From: Candidatus Latescibacter anaerobius SCGC AAA252-E07
GTDB taxonomy: Bacteria; Latescibacterota; Latescibacteria; Latescibacterales; Latescibacteraceae
Direction of reading: 5' to 3'
Length of the DNA: 8,813 nt
NCBI GenBank assembly: GCA_000403035.1
Contig: AQSL01000082.1
Location: 1-8,813 of the forward strand
Shown piece by piece: positions 1 to 7,200 of this stretch. Within the stretch, counting starts at the first letter, position 1. Every line of letters starts with the position of its first letter. Below the pieces are notes generated by a model that ran no database searches, had not been told where the DNA came from, and saw nothing but the letters and a program-made list of their open reading frames with translations. A program made the position numbers and the translations under genes.

Positions 1-1
1 T

Positions 2-1987
2 TCATTTCACCAACATCATTTTTTGTGTTTTCACACCATCTTGAGTTCTTAACTGATAAAAATAAATTCCAGAAGTTACATTATTTGCATTAAAAATAAC
101 TTGATGCAAGCCTGGTTCTTGGATTTTATCAACTAAAGTTTTAATTTTTTGGCCTGAGATATTATATATATCTAAACTTACTTTACTATTTTCAGGAAGT
201 TGATACTGTATTGTAGTCGTTTCGTTAAAAGGATTCGGATAATTCTGCTTCAAACTAAATTCAATAGGTTTATTTTTTGCGACATAGTTTGGTTCTGGTC
301 GTGTTAAAACGAGATTTTCATGATATTTATTTACCTTAAAATCATTTTTACTAACATTAAATCCAATTATATAGTATCCCCTTAACGAATCAAAGAAAAA
401 TCCGTAACCCTCTATTATCCAAACATCAATATCTGTATCATAGTATTTACACCAATCATTTAAATTAATACTTGTATCACTTTGTGGTTCAAAAAAATAC
501 CAATCATTTAAATTTAATGGATCATCACCAACCAAAATACAATTAATTGGATGCGCAGGAGTAGAAGAATGAGTATAATATACCGGGAGATTGAATCTTC
601 CATCATTGATTGCATTGTATTTCGATGTAATGTCATACTTATTTCTAAGTCCGAAAAAATTAAGACATATTTGAGTAGAAAAATCACCACATTGCCATTC
701 ATCTTTTATATGAGTAAGTTCGTCTGTTTTATCAATGTGTAACATTTTTTTAACCCAATCTTTTCTTTGTTCTCTTGTTTGCAAATTATTCCAATCTCCT
801 GGCAAAACAGTTCCATTAGTAAGATACTCTTTTAAAATTAATAAATCTGAACTTGTTGAACAAGCCCCATCTCCATCAACATCTGCATAATCATTTGAAG
901 TTCCATCTTTCATTAAATCATGATCATCCCAATTAACTTTTCCATCATCATTAACATCACCGCTTCCATAATAATTTTCACTTAAGACATTTGGTCTAAG
1001 AAAAGGATTAAAAATATTTGTTATTAAACCATATTTAGTTTCTAAGCTTCCTTGAGTATTAAGGTTAGATGGTCTAGTCAAAATAAGGTTTTTATCATAT
1101 TCATTTATCTCAAAATCATTTTTACTAACATTAAATTCAACAATATTATCAGAAACTCTACTTTCTAATCCAGTTTTGAAAATATCGCTTATCATAACAT
1201 CAGTATATTCACCCCAATAATTTAAATTAATTTCTATATCTGATTGTGGTTCAAAAAAATACCAGTCATAAAAGTTTAGAGGGTCGTCACCAATTAAAAT
1301 ACAAGTAATTGCATGACTTTTATTAAGAAGATGAGCATAATAAACGGGGAGATTAAATCTTCCATTATTGTCTGTATTATATTTAGATGGAACCTTATAT
1401 TTATATTCAAATCCAAAAAAGTTAAAGTATGTTTGAGTAGCATAATGTTCCCATGTCCATTCATTATTATCCTCATTATAAGGCTCATGATAAGGAATTT
1501 CGTCTGTTTTATCAATCTTTAACATATTATTCAACCAATCTATTCTTGATTGTCTATCCGGAAGATTGTCCCAGTCGCCTGAAAGAATATCTCCATATCT
1601 AAGATGTTGTTCTAAGAGTGAAAGGTCTGAATTAGTTGTGATACTATCTCCATCAACATCTGCATAATCATTTGAAGTTCTATCTTTCATCAAATCATAA
1701 TCATCCCAATTAACTTTTCCATCATCATTCACATCACCGCTTCCAAAATAATTTTCACTTAATACATTTGGTCTAATAAAAGGATTAAAAACACTATCCT
1801 GAGCTTCAGAATTAAATGGAATTGCTATTATAGATATTATGGATACAATACTTACCAAATTTCTAAGAGGGCTGTGAAAAAGTCCTTTTTCACACACCCT
1901 GTAATGAAATATATATCGTTTGTTGTTGTCAAGGGCTTGTAAATCAACGCATAGCGCTGACCCTTGACAGCTTACATCATGACTCAT
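2..1987 (-). CDS. Secreted duplicated dockerin protein with T9SS/FlgD-like C-terminal sorting domain
   Basis: The 661-residue frame is complete, with its TGA at 2-4. Residues 44-63 are a hydrophobic segment ending SEAQ, which looks like a signal peptide core. Two homologous units follow, about 65-320 and 326-572. Each starts with a type I dockerin-like pair of calcium loops (D85-D96 and D110-D121 in unit 1; from D344 in unit 2). A domain follows in each with the signatures NGRFNLPVYY, GDDPLN and DWYFFEPQSD. Unit 2 carries C433, H479 and E500, a spacing that could suit a papain or transglutaminase fold; unit 1 has W179 at the Cys position but keeps H225. From about 574 on, NYPNPFN (N582) to the final MMLVK is a type A sorting / FlgD-like Ig domain, implying export and surface attachment or release. 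The start is doubtful: the first ~40 codons lie in a repeat element (1869-2002). A TTG at 1858 would start the protein at the hydrophobic segment but has no ribosome site. Enzymatic function is not established; calcium binding and export are inferred from family knowledge. Confidence 0.85.
   Translation of the reverse strand: MSHDVSCQGSALCVDLQALDNNKRYIFHYRVCEKGLFHSPLRNLVSIVSIISIIAIPFNSEAQDSVFNPFIRPNVLSENYFGSGDVNDDGKVNWDDYDLMKDRTSNDYADVDGDSITTNSDLSLLEQHLRYGDILSGDWDNLPDRQSRIDWLNNMLKIDKTDEIPYHEPYNEDNNEWTWEHYATQTYFNFFGFEYKYKVPSKYNTDNNGRFNLPVYYAHLLNKSHAITCILIGDDPLNFYDWYFFEPQSDIEINLNYWGEYTDVMISDIFKTGLESRVSDNIVEFNVSKNDFEINEYDKNLILTRPSNLNTQGSLETKYGLITNIFNPFLRPNVLSENYYGSGDVNDDGKVNWDDHDLMKDGTSNDYADVDGDGACSTSSDLLILKEYLTNGTVLPGDWNNLQTREQRKDWVKKMLHIDKTDELTHIKDEWQCGDFSTQICLNFFGLRNKYDITSKYNAINDGRFNLPVYYTHSSTPAHPINCILVGDDPLNLNDWYFFEPQSDTSINLNDWCKYYDTDIDVWIIEGYGFFFDSLRGYYIIGFNVSKNDFKVNKYHENLVLTRPEPNYVAKNKPIEFSLKQNYPNPFNETTTIQYQLPENSKVSLDIYNISGQKIKTLVDKIQEPGLHQVIFNANNVTSGIYFYQLRTQDGVKTQKMMLVK
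871..1014 (-). repeat. Intragenic direct repeat, copy B (dockerin-coding segment)
   Basis: This 144-bp stretch matches 1648-1791 without gaps, with 7 differences by hand alignment (about 95% identity). It encodes the NPF-RPNVLSENY leader and most of the second dockerin. The rest of the duplicated unit is visibly less alike, so this segment has been homogenised or conserved more than its surroundings. Confidence 0.9.
1648..1791 (-). repeat. Intragenic direct repeat, copy A (dockerin-coding segment)
   Basis: This is the partner of 871-1014 at about 95% nucleotide identity. It encodes the first dockerin of the secreted protein, with calcium-loop residues D85, N87, D89, D96 and then D110, D112, D114, D121. 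The two copies lie in the same orientation 777 bp apart, which is the period of the tandem gene-internal duplication. Confidence 0.9.
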
Positions 1988-1992
1988 ATAGT
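1964..1992 (+). promoter_or_regulatory. Outward-facing sigma-70-like promoter at the edge of the repeat element
   Basis: TTGACA (1964-1969), a 17-nt spacer and TATAGT (1987-1992) match the housekeeping consensus at 11 of 12 positions. It reads rightward, away from the dockerin gene, into the IS remnant and antisense to it. The second copy of the element has TCGACA with only 10 nt before TATAGT, so the arrangement is particular to this copy. Activity is not shown, and AT-rich DNA yields chance matches. Confidence 0.35.
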
Positions 1993-1995
1993 TTT

Positions 1996-2001
1996 CACCC
2001 C
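1996..2001 (-). promoter_or_regulatory. Candidate ribosome binding site for the 1987 ATG
   Basis: On the minus strand GGGGTG stands 8 nt before the ATG at 1985-1987. It is a partial match to the GGAGGTG anti-16S complement and the best site near any possible start of the dockerin gene. It lies in the terminal inverted repeat of the MITE-like element, so the element seems to supply both the ribosome site and the start codon. Confidence 0.4.
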
Positions 2002-2040
2002 GTTTTTAAGATATAAGTATAGTAATGCTTTTCTGATTAC

Positions 2041-2070
2041 ATTATATACGATTAATTCATAAATTTTTAA
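2041..2070 (-). promoter_or_regulatory. Possible promoter of the dockerin gene
   Basis: The minus strand reads TTAAAA (2065-2070), an 18-nt spacer and a perfect TATAAT (2041-2046). The site is upstream of the repeat element, so it could be the original promoter, now reading through the insertion. The region is very AT-rich, which weakens the case. Confidence 0.3.
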
Positions 2071-2116
2071 ATTTTTATTGTTAACTTTCCAATAATATTT
2101 TGTAAATATTTTAATT

Positions 2117-2351
2117 GGGGTATTTACTTTAGTGGGGTCGATACTATATGTAGTAACTTAATAAACCCTCAGTTTTTTTCATTCTTTTTAATATAGTTAT
2201 ATAGTATCGGTTCAATTTTAACAGCATAAAGACAATCACGGCAAGCTTCTTCCGTGCTAAATCTTTTTTCAAATTCCATGATGTTTTCGGGGTAATCTTC
2301 CATTACCTCATAATCTATATATAGTATGAACCGAAGTCAAGTGAATACCCC
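2117..2351 (-). mobile_element. Internally deleted insertion sequence (apparent IS1595 type)
   Basis: The 235-bp element has terminal inverted repeats of about 37 bp. The left end starts GGGGTATTTACTT (2117 on) and the right end, read inward from 2351, starts GGGGTATTCACTT. Both continue with diverged bases and then ATACTATAT.TAG. Between them lies the first part of a transposase reading frame (2169-2303); the rest of the gene is missing. The 11-mer cgatactatat at 2139-2149 also recurs inverted at 2199-2209, suggesting subterminal repeats. A tttaatt sequence occurs just outside both ends (2110-2116 and 2354-2360), but with a 2-bp offset, so the target duplication is uncertain. It cannot move by itself. 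Confidence 0.7.
2169..2303 (-). pseudogene. Transposase N-terminal fragment, IS1595-like
   Basis: This 44-codon frame starts at the ATG at 2301-2303, after GAGG, and ends at a TGA at 2169-2171. It begins MEDYPENIMEFEKRFSTEEA and continues CRDCLYAV, which resembles the start of IS1595-family transposases, where a F..RF.TEEAC..YL segment precedes a zinc-ribbon and the catalytic domain. After about residue 28 the expected 'WP.GF.CP.CG' zinc-finger part is absent. The frame instead runs into the other end of the element, giving a low-complexity tail (IEPILYNYIKKNEKN). It therefore lacks all catalytic residues and is a deletion remnant. The family call rests on recognising the N-terminal motif only. 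Confidence 0.65.
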
Positions 2352-2394
2352 AGTTTAATTTTGTTTTCATGATTTTGCTCCCAATTGTATACAT

Positions 2395-2414
2395 TTCTAT
2401 ATTTTAATATAGAA
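2395..2414. repeat. AT-rich perfect inverted repeat
   Basis: Arms of 9 bp (ttctatatt and aatatagaa) surround a 2-nt centre. A palindrome this compact may be an operator or just a cruciform-prone AT tract. No neighbouring gene start is clearly linked to it. Confidence 0.45.
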
Positions 2415-2543
2415 TACTACTACACATTGTCAAATTATTTATAAAAAATAAATTTTTTTCAGCAATTTTTTAGAAAGTTATAAGATTGTATAGAAAAAGG
2501 GGAAGGTAATGAATTTAAATATCATGAGTTATAAGCATTCATT

Positions 2544-2576
2544 GATGCAAAATTCATTGCATTTTCTGATTGCATC
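2544..2576 (-). terminator. Weak stem-loop after the sigma-54 regulator
   Basis: GATGCAA (2544-2550) pairs with TTGCATC (2570-2576) around a 19-nt loop, starting 3 nt after the regulator's stop codon on the minus strand. No U-run follows, so a standard intrinsic terminator is unlikely; it could stabilise the transcript end or be chance. Confidence 0.2.
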
Positions 2577-2579
2577 CCA

Positions 2580-4043
2580 TCACTTCAATCCATACTGCTT
2601 CAATTTGCGGTACAGGGTTCTTTCGCCGATACCGAGCAGTTCTGCGGTTTTACGGCGGTTGCCGCCGGTTTGTTTGAGGGCGTCGGTGATTGCCTGACGT
2701 TCCATGTCCTCGAGGGTGTCCGGTGTCTGGTACAGCGGTTGCTCTATTTGAATCTCGCGGGATTTATCAACTAATGGTGAGGTTGCGCCTTTCAGCAGTA
2801 ATTCCTTGATTTCTACGATATCATCTTTCATGTCGATCAACGTCCGGTAAATGATCTCACGTTCATACCGGTCGGTTGTTATTTCCGGTTTCATGGGGAG
2901 ATTAGACGGACTTCGTATTTCGTTCAGGAGATGCTCCGGTATGTTCTCGATTCCAATAACCTTTGCATCTGTCAGAGCGATGCTGCTTTCAACAAAATTT
3001 CTGAGTTCGCGCACATTACCCGACCAGTGCATCCGTGAGAGATATTCCTTGGCACTTTCACTAAACTGTCTGACCGGGAGGTTATTATCCTTTGTAAATT
3101 GCCGGGAAAGGCGGTCAATGAGCAGCGGGATGTCTTCAGGACGTTCCCGGAGAGGCGGCGCTTTGATTTCGAGGACTTTTATACGGTAATAGAGATCCCT
3201 GCGGAATGACCCATCCTCAACCAGTTCACTCAGGTTACGATTTGTAGCCGCTATGAAACGCACATCGACAGGTATGATATCGTTGCCGCCGACCCGCATG
3301 ATCTCACGTTCTTCCAGGACTCTCAGCAGCCGGATTTGCGTCGAATGAGAGATTTCACCGATTTCATCCAGAAAAATTGTTCCACCGTGCGCTTTTTCAA
3401 ACATGCCGATTCTTCGTGATGCGGCCCCTGTAAAAGCGCCTTTCTCGTGCCCGAAAAGTTCGCTTTCGAGAATACCCTCGGCAAGTGCAGCGCAATTCAC
3501 TGCCAGAAAAGGTTTATCTGCCTTTGCTGATACCGAATGGATCGCACGTGCAATAACTTCCTTTCCGGAGCCGCTTTCTCCGGAGATGAGCACACTTATC
3601 GGTGTTCCGCCAATCTGCATAATGGTCTGGATTGTTTCTTCCATCACCGCAGACCTTCCGATGAGCCCGGCATTGCGCACAATTTTCGAACGCATTTCAA
3701 TACGCCGCATGGTATCGGTAAATACTTTGCCGCGCAACGGCTTGTCGATTGAATAATGAGCCGAGAGGCGCTGTCCGAGTTTCTCACGTTGTTCCGTGTC
3801 CAGCGGACCTATCAGAAGTACAACAGTCTCAGACAATTTTTTATTAGTATCGCTTGCAAATCCGATAAGTTCGGCCGCCCGGATTGAACAATCCATGAGT
3901 ATGGCATCATACTCAACGGTTCCGATACTTCCCGAAGCCTGTTGTATATCCGATGCGGTATCAAGATGGTCTCCGGAATTATCGGTATATTTCCGAACTG
4001 TAGTAACTATATCCGCATCATTCGAAAGAAGTAATATTCTCAT
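2580..4043 (-). CDS. NtrC-family sigma-54-dependent transcriptional regulator with degenerate receiver
   Basis: This 487-residue protein has the three-part enhancer-binding layout. Residues 1-118 look like a receiver: D51 sits at the phospho-acceptor place (ILMD) and K101 is the conserved KP lysine. The acidic pair is replaced by S7-N8, and the usual Thr after strand 4 is missing (LLIGP). The AAA+ domain (about 126-365) has Walker A GESGSGKE (155-162), ESELFGHEKGAFTGA with the sigma-54-contacting GAFTGA at 202-207, Walker B GGTIFLDE (220-227) and the WSGNVREL signature. A linker with EREIIYRTLIDMKDDIVEIK precedes a Fis-type helix-turn-helix at 454-487 (GGNRRKTAELLGIGERTLYR). It should open sigma-54 promoters from enhancer sites using ATP. 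The start overlaps a small upstream frame by 4 nt and has no clear ribosome site of its own. No partner kinase and no good sigma-54 promoter are in the window, so its targets are unknown. Confidence 0.95.
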   Translation of the reverse strand: MRILLLSNDADIVTTVRKYTDNSGDHLDTASDIQQASGSIGTVEYDAILMDCSIRAAELIGFASDTNKKLSETVVLLIGPLDTEQREKLGQRLSAHYSIDKPLRGKVFTDTMRRIEMRSKIVRNAGLIGRSAVMEETIQTIMQIGGTPISVLISGESGSGKEVIARAIHSVSAKADKPFLAVNCAALAEGILESELFGHEKGAFTGAASRRIGMFEKAHGGTIFLDEIGEISHSTQIRLLRVLEEREIMRVGGNDIIPVDVRFIAATNRNLSELVEDGSFRRDLYYRIKVLEIKAPPLRERPEDIPLLIDRLSRQFTKDNNLPVRQFSESAKEYLSRMHWSGNVRELRNFVESSIALTDAKVIGIENIPEHLLNEIRSPSNLPMKPEITTDRYEREIIYRTLIDMKDDIVEIKELLLKGATSPLVDKSREIQIEQPLYQTPDTLEDMERQAITDALKQTGGNRRKTAELLGIGERTLYRKLKQYGLK

Positions 4044-4267
4044 GTTTTATGTGCCAAAATGTTACCAAAAAAAATCCTCAAGCGTTCTATCCGGGTTACA
4101 TAATGTTCCATCCGCTCCACAAACTCATCGCCTTTCCGCTCTCTTGATACTAAAAAGGATGGTTTTAGCCTCTCTGTTTTTAAGAGGTGAGGATTATGGG
4201 AACGATGTGCTTTTATACCAAGGTTTCTGTTCGATAGTAATGTATTTCTATCCTTTCAAATTATAAT
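4040..4267 (-). other. Spacer with repeat-like open frame overlapping the regulator start
   Basis: On the minus strand a frame stays open for about 70 codons and ends in TGA at 4040-4042, overlapping the regulator's ATG as ATGA. Its only ATG is at 4109-4111 (23 codons, after GGAG at 3 nt spacing). The encoded text, including LVSRERKGDEFVERMEHY, resembles translations of dispersed intergenic repeats rather than a known protein family. An inverted repeat CCTCT (4169-4173) / AGAGG (4183-4187) lies inside. A small leader peptide coupled to the regulator is possible but unproven; a palindromic intergenic repeat seems likelier. No strong terminator for the upstream gene is seen. Confidence 0.3.
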
Positions 4268-7200
4268 TCAGTCTTCATTAAATGTAATAGTTTTGTCCTC
4301 AAGACGCAATGCTTCTTGAAGGTGCGACTCTCCTTCTTTTGTTTTTCCGAGTTTTTTTAAGGTGTTCCCCAGGTTTCTATGAGCAATGGCAAATTCGGGA
4401 TTGATACTCAATGCCGCCCGGAAAAGCGTAATTGCCTCCTCAAATCTTTCCTGCCGCACAAGTAAATTCCCGAGATTGTTATATGCCATTATGAGATAGG
4501 GATTGACACGGATTGCATCGGTATAATAGGCAATTGCCTGCTTAATTTTACCCTGTGATGTAAATATTCTGCCGAGATTATAATACGCACTGTCATATTC
4601 CGGATTAATTTCAAGAGTTTTTTGATAGTACAGGACAGCATCGTCCTGCATCCCGCTTTCATTGGAAAGATTTCCCAGATGGCAGAGCAAAGAAGCTTTA
4701 TCCGGAGAAATATCAATTTTTTCTAAAACATAATCAATCTGGGCAGCGATGCCCTTTTTCTTTAATTCCTCATCATAGAGAAACGAAAAATCTACGATAA
4801 GTTTATCGGAGCAATACGACGTGATGAGTTTAGAAAATCGCTCTTTCTGTAAGAGGGTGGCTTTTGAAAGGTCAACCAGTTCAATCATCGGTTTGTTGAA
4901 TGAAAGCGCATATGCTACAAAATCGATTTGTCCATCGACATTCGTTAAAGCTTCACGGCTGATGTCCTTTGTTTTTTCGCTCAACCATTTTTTTGCACGG
5001 ATATTTACAGATATGGAAGGGTCGTAGAAATTCATCAGTTTCGGCGCGGCAAATTCAAGTCTCGGCCGGTTATCAGAGTTAATCGTGCCTTCGCCAAAGA
5101 GTTTTTTGATATCCTCGCTTACTATGAGATTGTAAAATAACGTGTGATTGGGCAGGGTAACATTTTTTGATTGCTGTGCGTATTGGAGATTTCGAGCCGC
5201 AGTATTCACATCCAGTCTTTGTTCTCCTTGAAAGCCAACTAACAGATAATCGGTCCCTTTACCGGTTGGATCATTGACCACAAGCAGGCCGTTGGGAAAA
5301 ACCTTTGAAAATGTTCTGCCAATGAGGGAAAAGTTTTGCCAGTCCATCTGGTACGCATGAACCCACTGGCAAAATATACCGCCGTCCTTAAGCCTGTTTT
5401 TTATCTGGTTGAAGAACTCGAAGGTAAACAATGTGGCAAGTCCCGCCATCCAGGGATTTGATGGTTCTGAGATAATCACATCATAGGTACGGTTGGTCAA
5501 TTCGATATGCGCTCGACCGTCCTGGATAATTAGCTCGGTTTCGGGACGTGAGAGTACATTATTATTCCAGGGTATGAAAAAATCGCTGGCTGCGACAACC
5601 TGTTTATTGATATCAATAACATCCATGTGCTGAACCGGGTAAAGAAGAACCTCGCCTGCGGTAATGCCGCTTGCAAGCCCGAGTACCATGACATTTTCAG
5701 GATCATCGTGAAAGAGTAAAGGGAAATGAGCTAAAAGAGTCTGCGTACACATGTCGCCGCCATCAGTGGAAGCGTCCGATTTCCCGCTGTTAAAGAGGCT
5801 GTAGCCGGTATTACCCGCTAAATCCGTATCTTCTTTCACCGTGGTGAATCCACCGACACCATCGCCAAAATAGACAAGTTTTCCGCTGTGGTAATCGGAA
5901 TAAATATCTGTTCCGTAAAACAGGGATACAAGCCACCCGATATCGAGTAATTCAGGCTCATCATAACGGTGATATTTCCCTATAGAAAGCATCATGCGGT
6001 CCCAGTGAGGGTAGGGAAATGCCATGACAAGTCCATAGATAACCACCAGAACGAGCGGTATCCATTCCCTGACAAGCTTCATTGTTTTTAAGTAATACAG
6101 GCTCGCAAAACCAAACGATACCAGAATTTGAAGGGCTATCACCATGCTCAGACTCAGTTCTTTTCCCAGAAGCGGAATAAGTATAAATCCGGCAGAAAAG
6201 GAACCGAGTACGGCACCCATTGTGTTAATTGCATACGCGAATCCAATGGATTTTCCGACATGTGAAAGGGACCGGGTATAGATTTTTCCAACGAGAGGGA
6301 ACGTTGCTCCGAGCAGGAAAGTAGGTAAAAACATGAATGCGAACAGTACGGATGATTTAAAGAGCATTAACCGGGTAAAATCACTGCTGTAATTAAAAAT
6401 AAGTTTTGCAAAAAATATTTGACTGTTTCCCATGATATGACTTACCCAGAGTGCAGTAATGCCCGCTGCGATCTGAGTGTAGACTAAAAGAGGAAACGGT
6501 TTTTCAGTTTTGTCTCCCAGCCAGCCGAAAAACATACTGCCCAGTGCCAGCCCTGTTATAAATGTTATCAATACGACTGTAAACGAATATGTGGTAGGCC
6601 CGACAATGAGTCCCAGCAGTTTTATCCAGATGACCTCGTATGCCATGGCGCAAAATCCGGATACGGAAAAAATAATGAGTGATCCATGTCTGAATAACCG
6701 TTGATAATCGGGAATAACAGCGCTTGCCGTTTTTGATTGCTGTGGCACGGTGTTTTCGGAGACCGGTGGTTGGCGTTTTAGCAAAAAACCTATGAGTAAG
6801 CATGAAAGACCGATAAGGACATTGAGAGTGACGGCAAAGATCATCGAACCCCATACTCCCCACATGGTAATTATCCAGAAACCGCATATGAAGGATCCGG
6901 CTGCGGCACCGATGGTATTTAATCCGTAAAGACGGCCTATATGGGTGCCCACATGAGACATATTCGTCACATAGAAACGGCTTAAAACCGGAAGCGTAGC
7001 GCCCATACATATCACCGGTAGTATGAAAAGAAGAGTGCATCCGATGAAGGTAACAAAGTTATAGAGAAAAAAATGATTGAATAACTGATTGTAGAGAATT
7101 GAATAAATAGGTTTGAAACCAAGAAGCAGCAGAGGAAGAATGAGGCCGTATACACCGACAGAGAGTTCCAGTATTCCGTAAAGTTTAAGTAAATTCCCGG

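Larger units (their letters stand above)
1869..2002. mobile_element. MITE-like repeat element, copy 1, spanning the dockerin gene start
   Basis: Left end GGGCTGTGAAAAAGT and right end (read inward) CGGGGTGAAAACTAT form imperfect terminal inverted repeats. The flanks are tttctaaga (1860-1868) and tttttaaga (2003-2011), identical at 8 of 9 positions, which suits a target site duplication. Inside is a nested palindrome: outer arms GTCAAGGG (1928-1935) and CCCTTGAC (1961-1968), inner arms TCAACGC (1944-1950) and GCGCTGA (1954-1960) around ATA. A second hairpin at the left end has 10-bp perfect arms, 1873-1882 and 1885-1894. A closely matching inverted copy lies at about 8718-8813. No transposase is encoded, so movement would need help from an autonomous element elsewhere. 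The boundaries are inferred from the flank match and the two-copy alignment. Confidence 0.75.
2352..2579. other. AT-rich spacer between IS remnant and sigma-54 regulator gene
   Basis: No convincing gene is visible. The spacer holds a 20-bp AT-rich inverted repeat (2395-2414) and a short inverted repeat just past the regulator's stop codon (2544-2576). A purine-rich GGGGAAGG lies 2 nt before a plus-strand ATG at 2509. The frame from that ATG soon runs antisense into the regulator gene and shows no recognisable protein, so it is not called. Confidence 0.5.

Noticed and set aside
1873..1894. Hairpin with 10-bp arms as a transcription terminator
   Set aside because: It lies inside the dockerin reading frame at the end of the repeat element and has no following U-run; it is better explained as element structure.
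2110..2360. tttaatt on both sides of the IS remnant as a target site duplication
   Set aside because: The matches are offset by 2 bp relative to the inverted ends and lie in AT-rich DNA, so chance is likely.
2509..2697. Plus-strand 62-codon frame with a strong GGGGAAGG ribosome-site-like run before its ATG
   Set aside because: Two thirds of it is antisense to the conserved helix-turn-helix end of the sigma-54 regulator, and the protein shows no recognisable pattern.
4040..4058. TTGGCAC just before the regulator start as a sigma-54 -24 element
   Set aside because: No GC-containing -12 element follows at the required spacing, and the site would overlap the start codon.
3796..4266. Plus-strand 156-codon frame over the regulator start and spacer
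   Set aside because: It is antisense to the receiver domain and its composition is typical of a shadow frame.
6504..7040. Minus-strand 178-codon frame within the fused gene
   Set aside because: It is an alternative frame inside the well-supported membrane domain, with no domain-like features.
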